From positions 1 through 36,666 of the forward strand of contig JAFVRO010000024.1 in assembly GCA_017504205.1 (NCBI GenBank): a stretch of 36,666 nucleotides of DNA, written 5' to 3'. This DNA is from Clostridia bacterium. GTDB lineage: Bacteria; Bacillota; Clostridia; Oscillospirales; CAG-272. Below, one piece after another: positions 26,032 to 33,423 of the stretch; position 1 is the first letter of the stretch, and each line of letters begins with the position of its first letter. Position numbers and translations under genes: made by a program. The notes beneath the pieces are model-generated. The model did not search any database. It was not told the origin of the DNA and saw nothing but the letters and a program-made list of their open reading frames with translations.

Positions 26032-26484
26032 TCAGAACAGTAAATTGATTATCAAAGCCATTATAAGACCAAGCGATGCTCCGATTATTACCTGGAAAGG
26101 GGAGTGACCTACAAATACTTTGAGCTTTTCAACGTCCGATATCTCCGTGGAGAACAGTCTGTCCCAGATCGCATTGATGCGCTTTGCGTGTCTTCCCGTT
26201 TCGCGCCTGACACCCACCGCATCGTTCATCACAATAACTGCCAATACTGCCGAGATAGCAAATACAGGCGATCCAAGACCGTACACTATAGCCGCGGTTG
26301 TTGTCATAGCAATTACGGTGGCGGAGTGTCCACTCGGCATTCCACCGTCTCCGAAAAGCCTCTCAGGACTGAATTCCTTGTGAACAAGCAAATGAATTAT
26401 AACCTTTATAAGCTGCGCCGTCAGCCACGCAAGTAACGGCGTAACAAACATTCTGTTGGTGAATAGAGCTTTAATATATTCCAT
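26032..26484 (-). CDS. DUF212 / YuiD-like acid phosphatase-related membrane protein
   Basis: A 150-residue membrane protein. DGGMPSGHSATVIAMTT and VGHSPFQVIIGASLG match the DUF212 family, distantly related to PAP2 phosphatases. The GMPSGHSA motif is the usual phosphate-binding stretch. Substrate unknown. ATG 26484 gives the family length of about 150. An ATG at 26514 would be at or before the predicted transcript start (near 26511). The ribosome site (GGGA) is weak. Confidence 0.85.
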   Translation of the reverse strand: MEYIKALFTNRMFVTPLLAWLTAQLIKVIIHLLVHKEFSPERLFGDGGMPSGHSATVIAMTTTAAIVYGLGSPVFAISAVLAVIVMNDAVGVRRETGRHAKRINAIWDRLFSTEISDVEKLKVFVGHSPFQVIIGASLGLIMALIINLLF

Positions 26485-26517
26485 AATTTTTCCCATCTCG
26501 AAAAGTAGTACCATATT

Positions 26518-26546
26518 ATTATACTATATTCACACGGTTTTGTCAC
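26518..26546 (-). promoter_or_regulatory. Promoter of the DUF212 gene
   Basis: On the minus strand GTGACA (26546-26541), 17 bp, TATAAT (26523-26518). Five of six bases match at -35, and the -10 is perfect. Confidence 0.82.
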
Positions 26547-26595
26547 TACAGTTTGCAAAAAATTTAAAAAGTTTAATTTGTGTTTAGATTTTGCA

Positions 26596-27717
26596 TTAGG
26601 ATAACGGATCACCGTCTGACGCACCCACCCGCTTTTTGGACGAAAGGACTGCACTTAATACCGTCGCCACCAATGGCCCGCTGATCATACCGATAATTCC
26701 AAACAGCTTAAATCCGATATACATAGTGATAAGTGTAATAAGTGGGTGAATGCCAAGTCGCTTACCAAGTATTCTCGGCTCAAGCACCTGGCGCGTAATG
26801 CTTATCAGAACAAATAAAATCAGCAGTCCCACGCCAAGAAACGTGTCGTGGCGCAACAACGCAATCACTCCCCAAGGAATCATAATAACCCCTATACCAA
26901 GAACAGGCAAAAGATCCACGGTCGCAATTATAATCGCAAGTATAAACGCATACCGAACCCCGAGAACCATAAGTCCGACCGTGAGTGATGCGGCAGTAAT
27001 AACATAAAGCGTAAAATACGCCTTGATATATCCCATAGCAACCCCCGATACCCTGTCACGAAGATCAGGAACCGCTTTTTTTATCCCGCGTGGAAGTGAT
27101 TTGAATATTGCCGCGTTGACCCGATCAAGTTCAAAGCAAAAATAGTAACAGGATATGAGCGTTACGGTAACGAACAGTATAAGCGATGGAAGCCCTGAAA
27201 TGATCCCACCGACAAATGAGGTCAACTTGCCTCCAAGTCTTTCAACCGCGTTCTGTAAAAGACCCGAAATAGCCCCCCCAATGCGCTCGGATAATTGCTC
27301 GCCGTCCATAATAGCCGATGAAAAGGGAAGGCCTCTTATAAAACGGTTTCCCCATTCAACCGCACCGTTTACAAATCCTTCTATTGTGCCCTCGTCACTT
27401 AATTCATTTATGAACCTACTTCCTTCATAGACGAGCCTGTGAATTGAAGCGTACGCGCCAAATCCTATTATGGCAAGTATAGCACTAACTGTAACCGCCG
27501 CAAATGTACGCCCAAATCTCTTAATGCGAAAATGTCTCCGTATCTTTTCCGAAAGCCGTACTCCCATAAATGCTATACCGTAACCAATAAGAAACGGGGA
27601 AAATAGGCCTAATGCATATTTACCGAAAAAATATAGCACCGCCAAAGTACCGCCAATACATATTGCTATCGCGGCATATTTCTTAAAATCAATTTTACCG
27701 TCTCCCAAACCTGACAT
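26596..27717 (-). CDS. ytvI: AI-2E-family permease, sporulation protein YtvI-like
   Basis: A 373-residue membrane protein with about seven to eight hydrophobic segments. The family region includes VDLLPVLGIGVIMIPWGVIALL, RQVLEPRILGKRLGIHPLITLITMYIG and LFGIIGMISGPLVATVL. Within AI-2E family transporters, the sporulation protein YtvI is the best match, but function is unknown. The ATG at 27717 lies 6 bases after AGGTGAGG. A GTG at 27729 lies inside that site and is rejected. Confidence 0.8.
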   Translation of the reverse strand: MSGLGDGKIDFKKYAAIAICIGGTLAVLYFFGKYALGLFSPFLIGYGIAFMGVRLSEKIRRHFRIKRFGRTFAAVTVSAILAIIGFGAYASIHRLVYEGSRFINELSDEGTIEGFVNGAVEWGNRFIRGLPFSSAIMDGEQLSERIGGAISGLLQNAVERLGGKLTSFVGGIISGLPSLILFVTVTLISCYYFCFELDRVNAAIFKSLPRGIKKAVPDLRDRVSGVAMGYIKAYFTLYVITAASLTVGLMVLGVRYAFILAIIIATVDLLPVLGIGVIMIPWGVIALLRHDTFLGVGLLILFVLISITRQVLEPRILGKRLGIHPLITLITMYIGFKLFGIIGMISGPLVATVLSAVLSSKKRVGASDGDPLS

Positions 27718-27803
27718 ACAATACCTCACCTGTAGCTTTTATGCTTTATTGTATGCCCGAAACGCTTAAACCTTTCAATTACACGGAAAAAGAAAGCAAA
27801 AAT

Positions 27804-27836
27804 AAAGCCGAGCGCATATATGCAGTCTCGGCTTTT
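27804..27836 (-). terminator. Terminator of prfB
   Basis: AAAGCCGAG (27804-27812) pairs with CTCGGCTTT (27827-27835). On the minus strand the T-rich stretch after the stem is TTATTTTTGC, just past the prfB stop. Confidence 0.75.
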
Positions 27837-27851
27837 ATAAATATTGTTCGA

Positions 27852-28961
27852 TTACTGTGTGGCAGATGCCTTGAGAAATGCGTTGATAAATCCGTCTATC
27901 TCACCGTCCATAACCGCAACTATGTTACCGCACTCAAATCCGGTACGGTTGTCTTTTACAAGCGTGTATGGCATAAAGACGTATGAACGGATCTGTGAGC
28001 CCCACTCAATATTGGTCTTGTTACCCTTGATATCCTCAATTCTTTCGAGATGCTCACGAAGCTTGATCTCCATCAGCTTTGCTTTAAGCATCTTGAGCGC
28101 AGTTTCCTTGTTCTGGAGCTGTGAACGCTCGGTCTGACATCCAACAACGATTCCCGTAGGCTTGTGAAGTATACGCACTGCAGAGTCCGTTTTGTTGATG
28201 TGCTGACCGCCCGCACCGCTTGAACGGTGATGCGTTACTTCTATATCCTCGTCACGGATCTCAACCTTGTCGACCTCGTCAAACTCCGGCATAACCTCTA
28301 TTGAAGCAAACGATGTGTGCCTGCGTCCTGCCGAGTCAAAGGGAGATACTCTTACAAGTCTATGCACTCCGTGCTCGCTCTTGAGATATCCGTATGCGTT
28401 GATACCCTCTATCATAATGGTCGCGCTTTTAAGCCCTGCCTCGTCTCCGTCAAGCCAATCCATAAGCTTGACTTTGAAGTTGTGCTTCTCACCCCAACGC
28501 GTGATCATTCTGTAAAGCATAGATGCCCAATCCTGCGCCTCAGTTCCGCCCGCGCCGGGATGGAACGAAACTATGGCGTTGTTTCTGTCGTACTGTCCGG
28601 AAAGAAGGATCTCTATTCTCATCCTTTCCTCCTGAGCTACGATCTCGTCAAGCTCGCTCTGAACCTCCTCGATGCAGCTCTCATCATTTTCTTCAATCGC
28701 CATCTCGGCAAGAGTTACCGCCTCATCAAGACGGTTGAGCAGGGTCTCGTATTCCTCTACCGTATCTTTACACTGCTTCAACTCCTGCAGTACCCTTGAC
28801 GAATTTTCACTGTCAAGCCAGAATTCTGCACTCGATGTCTTTTCCTCAAGCTCCTCAATGCGCGCTTTTTTTTCGGAGATCCTTAACGCATCTCCAAGAT
28901 CTATGATGTTTGCTCTGTAGTTTTGAAGCTTGTATTTAGCCTCTTCTAATGCAATTATCAC
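27852..28961 (-). CDS. prfB: Peptide chain release factor 2
   Basis: RF2 of 369 residues. The stop-codon-reading tripeptide SPF is at 206-208 and the peptidyl hydrolysis GGQ motif at 251-253 (SSGAGGQHINKTDSAVR). The start is GTG 28961, 7 bases after GGGAGG. An ATG at 28988 would be before that site. The reading frame runs through LGDALRISEKKARIEELEE without an in-frame TGA, so the programmed +1 frameshift found in many prfB genes is absent. Its autoregulation must differ from the E. coli type. Confidence 0.95.
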   Translation of the reverse strand: MIIALEEAKYKLQNYRANIIDLGDALRISEKKARIEELEEKTSSAEFWLDSENSSRVLQELKQCKDTVEEYETLLNRLDEAVTLAEMAIEENDESCIEEVQSELDEIVAQEERMRIEILLSGQYDRNNAIVSFHPGAGGTEAQDWASMLYRMITRWGEKHNFKVKLMDWLDGDEAGLKSATIMIEGINAYGYLKSEHGVHRLVRVSPFDSAGRRHTSFASIEVMPEFDEVDKVEIRDEDIEVTHHRSSGAGGQHINKTDSAVRILHKPTGIVVGCQTERSQLQNKETALKMLKAKLMEIKLREHLERIEDIKGNKTNIEWGSQIRSYVFMPYTLVKDNRTGFECGNIVAVMDGEIDGFINAFLKASATQ

Positions 28962-29061
28962 TTTAATTCCTCCCTTGCCCTGCGGCAAAAATATATGTCA
29001 GTATTTATAATTATTACCGAAAAATGCACCGCGTGTCACTAAAACAACAGTACTTCATAAC

Positions 29062-29090
29062 ATTATATCATATTTGCAGAAAAATTACAA
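29062..29090 (-). promoter_or_regulatory. Candidate prfB promoter
   Basis: On the minus strand TTGTAA (29090-29085), 17 bp, TATAAT (29067-29062) preceded by TGA (extended -10). It gives a leader of about 95 nt before the GTG. Confidence 0.7.
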
Positions 29091-29183
29091 TAGCCCATGT
29101 CTAATTATTTTGAATTAAGAGCTGCCAAAATGGGTAAAGTACAATAAAATATTTAAAAAAAATGACAATTTACAAAATACTTG

Positions 29184-29212
29184 TTGACATCGGAGCGAAA
29201 AGGATTTATAAT
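29184..29212 (+). promoter_or_regulatory. Perfect consensus promoter of the DUF1858 gene
   Basis: TTGACA (29184-29189), 17 bp, TATAAT (29207-29212). This is an exact consensus hexamer pair at ideal spacing, ahead of a very small gene. Confidence 0.92.
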
Positions 29213-29241
29213 ATAAGTATAATATTAGCGGAGGTATAACA

Positions 29242-29451
29242 ATGGCAAAATTTGTTGTAACGAAGGATACACTTATCGGAGATATTCTTGATTATGATGT
29301 TGAAACAGCGCGCTTTTTCTTTGAGATAGGAATGCATTGTCTCGGATGCCCTATGTCAAGAGGTGAGAGCATTGCAGACGCATGCTCAGTTCATGGAACT
29401 AACGCAGACGAGCTCGTTAAAAAGATCAATGCTTATCTTGAAACGAAATAA
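29242..29451 (+). CDS. DUF1858 redox-motif protein
   Basis: A 69-residue DUF1858 protein. The family pattern TLIGDILDYDVETARFFFEIGMHCLGC contains a CxxC pair (CLGC) with another Cys at the DACSVHG segment. Such proteins often accompany hybrid-cluster proteins or nitrite/redox enzymes, but no such gene lies nearby. A GGAGG site lies 8 bases before ATG. It has its own promoter and terminator. Function is not established; a redox or metal role is inference. Confidence 0.88.
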   Translation: MAKFVVTKDTLIGDILDYDVETARFFFEIGMHCLGCPMSRGESIADACSVHGTNADELVKKINAYLETK

Positions 29452-29469
29452 TCTTAAGCCTTAGATATA

Positions 29470-29503
29470 AAAGCCGCCGTATAACAACTTTAACGGCGGC
29501 TTT
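29470..29503 (+). terminator. Terminator after the DUF1858 gene
   Basis: AAAGCCGCCGT (29470-29480) pairs with ACGGCGGCTTT (29493-29503). The T-run after the stem is short (TTTATCCTTT), so partial read-through into trmK is possible; no separate promoter is clear for trmK. Confidence 0.7.
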
Positions 29504-29546
29504 ATCCTTTGTAAAGTCAACTTAACGAAATGAGCGAAAGAAAAAT

Positions 29547-30221
29547 ATGAATTTACCAAAGCTTGACCAAAGACTGATGTGCGCTGCCGAGGCGGTGCCG
29601 CAATGTGATGTCGTTGCCGACGTCGGAACAGACCACGCGTACCTGCCCGTCTACCTCGTGCTGCGCGGAAAATGTAACTACGCAATCGCCTCTGATATAA
29701 ACGAAGGCCCCGTCAAAAGAGCCGTCCTCAATGTTACAGGATACGGATTGAACTCTAAAGTCCAAGTAATCAAAACCGACGGACTTCACGGAATAGAGGA
29801 ATATAAACCCGACACTGTGCTCATACTCGGTATGGGAGGCGAGCTTATCGCAAAAATACTTGCCGAGGCACCGTGGCTCAAATCAAACAAAACCCGACTC
29901 ATCCTCCAACCAATGACTCACCCCGAGGTCGTCCGCGAATATCTTTGGACGAGCGGCTTCGGAATACTTGAGGAGAAACTGTGCCAATGCGGAAAAATAT
30001 ATAACGTGATAGTTGCCGAATACATCGGGCAGAGTACTGAGTATACCCCAATCGAAGCACTTGTCGGTAAGACGGACATGCTCTGCGGCTGTGACCTGTG
30101 GACACCTTACCTTCAGCATATTGCCGAGATCTATTCCGTCCGCATAAAAGGGATACTTTCAGGCGGTGGAGATGCTTCCTGCGAAGAAAAGACCCTTTCC
30201 GAAATACAATCACTGATATAA
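29547..30221 (+). CDS. trmK: tRNA (adenine22-N1)-methyltransferase TrmK
   Basis: A SAM-dependent methyltransferase of 224 residues that makes m1A22 in tRNA-Ser and tRNA-Tyr. Motifs: DVVADVGTDHAYLPVYLV (21-38), ASDINEGPV, IKTDGL, and VLILGMGGELI. These match the COG2384 family. The following Nif3-like gene reproduces the yqfN-yqfO order of B. subtilis. The ribosome site (GAAAG) is weak. Confidence 0.9.
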   Translation: MNLPKLDQRLMCAAEAVPQCDVVADVGTDHAYLPVYLVLRGKCNYAIASDINEGPVKRAVLNVTGYGLNSKVQVIKTDGLHGIEEYKPDTVLILGMGGELIAKILAEAPWLKSNKTRLILQPMTHPEVVREYLWTSGFGILEEKLCQCGKIYNVIVAEYIGQSTEYTPIEALVGKTDMLCGCDLWTPYLQHIAEIYSVRIKGILSGGGDASCEEKTLSEIQSLI

Positions 30222-30258
30222 GCTTTAAACGATAAATTTCTACATAAGGAGTACCCTC

Positions 30259-31017
30259 ATGACTATTGCCGAGCTTTACGAATTTCTGAACGAAAAGATC
30301 CCCCCGTCCCTTTCTTGCGAATGGGATAACGACGGACTTATGTGTTGCCCCGACCCCGACCGTACTGTAGAGCGCGTTCTCGTTGCTCTCGACGTTACCG
30401 AGGACGTAGTAAGACGCGCCATTGAAGGCGACTACGATCTTATAGTTTCTCACCATCCGCTCATATTCAGACCTATCAAAAGCATAACTCCGTATTCCAT
30501 TACCGCAGATAAGCTTATCTCACTCATCAAAGCCGATATAAGTGTTATGAGCTTCCATACAAGGCTTGACGCGGTCGACGGAGGCGTAAATGATATACTT
30601 GCCGATATGCTCGGTATAGTCTCTCCCCGTCCGTTTGGTGATGGAATCGGCAGAATAGGCTCTCTTGAAAAACCGACAAGACTCAAGGACTTCGTTGAAC
30701 TTGTCAAAGATCTGCTCGGATGCGATGCGGTCAATGTCGCAAGCGCAGGAAGAATGGTTCATACCGTCGCAGTGCTCGGCGGTTCAGGCTCTGATGAGGT
30801 CATGGCGGCAAAAAATGCGGGCGCGGATACATATCTCACGGGGGAGCTTTCATACCATCACCTCTGTGACGCGCGCGAGAACGGAGTAAATCTCATCTCT
30901 GCAGGTCATTTCCATACCGAAAACCATATATGCGACCATATCGCAAGTCTCATAAGCGAGGCGGACGATTATATAGAAATAGATATCGAAAGTTCACTTA
31001 ATTACGAAATTTTCTGA
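30259..31017 (+). CDS. Nif3-like dinuclear metal protein (YqfO type)
   Basis: A 252-residue member of the Nif3/NIF3 family, annotated as GTP cyclohydrolase I type 2. Metal ligands are H65 and H66 (SHHPLIF), H100 and D104 (HTRLDAVDGGVND), and the C-terminal GHFHTE. It lacks the roughly 100-residue PII-like insert seen in Bacillus YqfO, so it is the short form. Precise function remains unknown in the family. AAGGAG precedes the ATG at 30259. Confidence 0.88.
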   Translation: MTIAELYEFLNEKIPPSLSCEWDNDGLMCCPDPDRTVERVLVALDVTEDVVRRAIEGDYDLIVSHHPLIFRPIKSITPYSITADKLISLIKADISVMSFHTRLDAVDGGVNDILADMLGIVSPRPFGDGIGRIGSLEKPTRLKDFVELVKDLLGCDAVNVASAGRMVHTVAVLGGSGSDEVMAAKNAGADTYLTGELSYHHLCDARENGVNLISAGHFHTENHICDHIASLISEADDYIEIDIESSLNYEIF

Positions 31018-31091
31018 CAAAAACGGATTAAAATAACCGGGATGTAAATAATAAGTTTACGGCAATAGCCTTGAAAAGAAAGGACAGAAAA

Positions 31092-31781
31092 ATGACTTAC
31101 GCAATTGCAAATATACACGGCGATTACGATTCCTTCGTAAAAATGCTTGAAAAAATAAAATTTTCAGACGATGACGTAATGTTTATCCTCGGAGATATTG
31201 TTGACTACGGCGAAAAGACCGCAGAGCTTCTCTGTGACCTCAGCGTACGATTCAACGTGTACCCCATAATCGGTGAGCACGACGCAAAGGCGTATAAGCT
31301 CCTCATGGGCTTTGACGAAATGCTCAAAAACGGCACGACCCCCGACGAGGACTACGTTACAGAAATGACCGAGTGGATGCAGGACGGTGGTAAGGAAACG
31401 CTCGATGCCTTCCGTTCACTCGACGATGATATGAAAGAGGGAATACTCGACTACCTTGCAGAGTTCGTCCCTTACGAAACCGTAAACTGCGGCGGCAAGG
31501 ACTACGTCCTCGTCCACGCCGGAATTGAAGACTTCTCCCCCGATAAGGAGCTTGATGCTTACGACGAATCCGCCTTCATAGGTGAGAGCATTGATATGGA
31601 CAAAAAATATTTTGAGAACGCTATCCTCGTTGTAGGTCATATCCCAACGGAACAGCTTGAAGGCGCGATTGAAGGAAAAATCTTCCGTAAAGGTAATAAT
31701 ATTGCTATCGACTGCGGAAACGTTTTCGGCGGACAGCTCGGTTGCCTGCGCCTTGATGACGGTAAGGAGTTCTACGTCTGA
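31092..31781 (+). CDS. Metallophosphoesterase with swapped ligands
   Basis: A 229-residue calcineurin-like phosphoesterase. The four motifs are present but altered: DxH reads NIH (7-9) and GNHD/E reads GEHD (61-64). GDxxD is intact (34-38, LGDIVDYG), as are VHAG (142) and GHIP (183). Asp-to-Asn at the first ligand together with Asn-to-Glu in GNH looks like a paired exchange. From memory, similar sequences occur in Clostridia, so this may be a stable subfamily. Substrate unknown. The ATG at 31092 is chosen over TTG 31071 because AAAGGA lies between them. rlmD starts 2 bp after the stop. Confidence 0.82.
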   Translation: MTYAIANIHGDYDSFVKMLEKIKFSDDDVMFILGDIVDYGEKTAELLCDLSVRFNVYPIIGEHDAKAYKLLMGFDEMLKNGTTPDEDYVTEMTEWMQDGGKETLDAFRSLDDDMKEGILDYLAEFVPYETVNCGGKDYVLVHAGIEDFSPDKELDAYDESAFIGESIDMDKKYFENAILVVGHIPTEQLEGAIEGKIFRKGNNIAIDCGNVFGGQLGCLRLDDGKEFYV

Positions 31782-31783
31782 TC

Positions 31784-33148
31784 ATGCTGAAAAAGAATCA
31801 GATACTCACCCTCGATATCGTAGACCTTAATAACCTCGGCTACGGTGTCGCAAGAGAACAAGGAGGCTCGGTCGTGTTCGTTGGCGGAGCGGTAACGGGC
31901 GACAAAGTAAGCGCGAAGATCATCAAAGTGAATAAACGCTATTCCGTCGCACGCCTCGAAGCAGTCATCTGTCCGTCCCCCCTGCGACTTGATACAGAGT
32001 TGTGCTCCGCGCCAAAATCCTGCGGAGGATGCGTGTACCGCTACGTTACACGCGAAAGCGAGCTTGAAATGAAGCGCAAATACGTCGAAAGCCTTATGCG
32101 CCGCGAAGGACTTTCGTCGATCAAAGTGCTTCCAACTATTGCTCCAAGTCCACGTACACATTACAGAAATAAAGCACAGTACCCCGTAAGACAGGGGAAA
32201 AACGGTGCTACCGCAGGCTTTTTTGCCTCGGGTACACATAAGATCGTCTCGGGCACGGATTGCGCCCTTGAGCCGCCGATATTCTCCGAAATAGTCAATA
32301 CCGTCCTCGATTTTATGAACGGTCACTCCATCCTCGCTTATGACGAGGAAAGCGGCAAAGGAGTTGTACGCCATATCTATATCCGCCGCGCAGAGCGCAC
32401 GGAACAGATAATGGTGTGCATAGTCATAAATGACGATAACCTCGACGAAGCACGCGGTCTTGCGGACATACTGTTCGGAAAATTCAAAAATATCACAGGC
32501 CTGCTCCTGAACGTCAATAAGGAAAATACCAACGTAATAACCGGAAGCAAATATATTACCGTCAAAGGCGTGCCGCATATCGAGGATATTCTCTGCGAAA
32601 AAAGATTCAGAATATCCCCCGACTCCTTCTGGCAGGTCAATACCGTCGGTGCCGAGTGCATCTACGGCATCGCTAAAGAGCTTGCAGACCTTGACGGAAC
32701 GCAGAACCTGCTCGACCTCTACTGCGGAACAGGTACGATAGGCCTTAGTATGGCGGATAAATGTAAGACCGTAACAGGCGTGGAAATAGTAGAAGCGGCA
32801 GTAAATAACGCCCGCCTGAACGCAAGTCTTAACGAAATCAAAAACGCCGAATTCTTCTGCGCCGATGTCTCCGACGTGTTCACCGCCATCCCCGATGACC
32901 GCCACTTCGACGTCGTCATCCTCGACCCACCGCGTAAGGGAACTACCCCCGAGCTTATCAAAGCCATCTCCGAGCGTAATATTCCAAAGGTCGTATACAT
33001 TTCCTGCGGCCCCGATACCCTTGCCCGCGATATTTCAATATTCAACTCCTACGGCTATTCCGCCGATACGGTGCAGCCGGTCGATATGTTTCCGTTGACA
33101 GGGCACGTCGAGTCCGTCGTGTGTCTCACACGACGGCTCGACAACTAA
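31784..33148 (+). CDS. rlmD: 23S rRNA (uracil-5)-methyltransferase RlmD
   Basis: TrmA/RlmD-family methyltransferase of 454 residues. A TRAM domain (about 1-60) precedes the Fe-S cluster Cys74, Cys80, Cys83 and Cys160. SAM binding is DLYCGTGTIGLSMA (311-324), then LDPPRKG (380-386), with nucleophile Cys408 in ISCGPDTLARD (usual SCNP is SCGP). It starts 2 bp after the previous gene. The last 14 codons, from His441 to the stop, are part of the direct repeat that flanks the helicase, and they fold as a strong hairpin. Confidence 0.93.
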   Translation: MLKKNQILTLDIVDLNNLGYGVAREQGGSVVFVGGAVTGDKVSAKIIKVNKRYSVARLEAVICPSPLRLDTELCSAPKSCGGCVYRYVTRESELEMKRKYVESLMRREGLSSIKVLPTIAPSPRTHYRNKAQYPVRQGKNGATAGFFASGTHKIVSGTDCALEPPIFSEIVNTVLDFMNGHSILAYDEESGKGVVRHIYIRRAERTEQIMVCIVINDDNLDEARGLADILFGKFKNITGLLLNVNKENTNVITGSKYITVKGVPHIEDILCEKRFRISPDSFWQVNTVGAECIYGIAKELADLDGTQNLLDLYCGTGTIGLSMADKCKTVTGVEIVEAAVNNARLNASLNEIKNAEFFCADVSDVFTAIPDDRHFDVVILDPPRKGTTPELIKAISERNIPKVVYISCGPDTLARDISIFNSYGYSADTVQPVDMFPLTGHVESVVCLTRRLDN

Positions 33149-33335
33149 GTTCGCCTGTGGCGAGTGAAGTTGCCTTCGGCAGTGAAGTTCACTGCGTGAG
33201 TGAAGTTTCGCCTGACGGCGAAGTGGGGCGAACTTAACTTCACTTTGCGACGAAGGAGCAAAACTTCACTGTGAGGAAATTTGCAGAGCAAATTGACGAA
33301 CAACTTCACTACGAGCGTTAGCGAGTAACTTCACC
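33104..33335 (+). repeat. Structured repeat, copy A (rlmD tail to hairpin array)
   Basis: Copy A of a 231-bp element; bases 33104-33229 are identical to 36200-36325. The identity begins at the His441 codon of rlmD. Inside, the spacer AGTGAAGT occurs at 33163-33170, 33181-33188 and 33199-33206. Its reverse complement ACTTCACT occurs at 33237-33244, 33263-33270 and 33303-33310, with ACTTCACC at 33328-33335. Between spacers are hairpins TCGCC/GGCGA, TGCC/GGCA, TCAC/GTGA and TTCGCC/GGCGAA. Confidence 0.95.
33107..33142 (+). repeat. Perfect-stem hairpin over the last codons of rlmD
   Basis: GTCGAG + CCGTCGTGTG pairs with CACACGACGG + CTCGAC around a TCT loop, with one unpaired T at 33113. It runs through the codons VESVVCLTRRLD. 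It is repeated at 36203-36238 outside any gene. No T-run follows. Confidence 0.9.
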
Positions 33336-33343
33336 AAACGCTC

Positions 33344-33360
33344 GGGACAAATAATGATTC
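33344..33360 (+). repeat. 17-bp direct repeat, left of helicase gene
   Basis: GGGACAAATAATGATTC lies 64 bp before the helicase ATG. The partner at 36106-36122 is GGGACAAATGATGATTT, with 15 of 17 identical. Confidence 0.6.
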
Positions 33361-33423
33361 TAAGCAAAACTCGAAACTCTCATTTACACCTGTTTAGTAT
33401 AACATATCGAAAGGAGTTGTTGT

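Noticed and set aside
28861..28890. Run of A residues in prfB as a possible frameshift site
   Set aside because: Both sides are in one frame with good homology, so no slip is needed to make full-length RF2.
33163..33335. Repeat array considered as a CRISPR
   Set aside because: The spacers are only 8 bp, reverse orientation midway and separate short self-complementary segments; no cas gene is present.
33361..33423. Strong promoter for the helicase gene
   Set aside because: Only a TATAAC -10-like box at 33398-33403; no -35 box at 16-18 bp, so no promoter is called.
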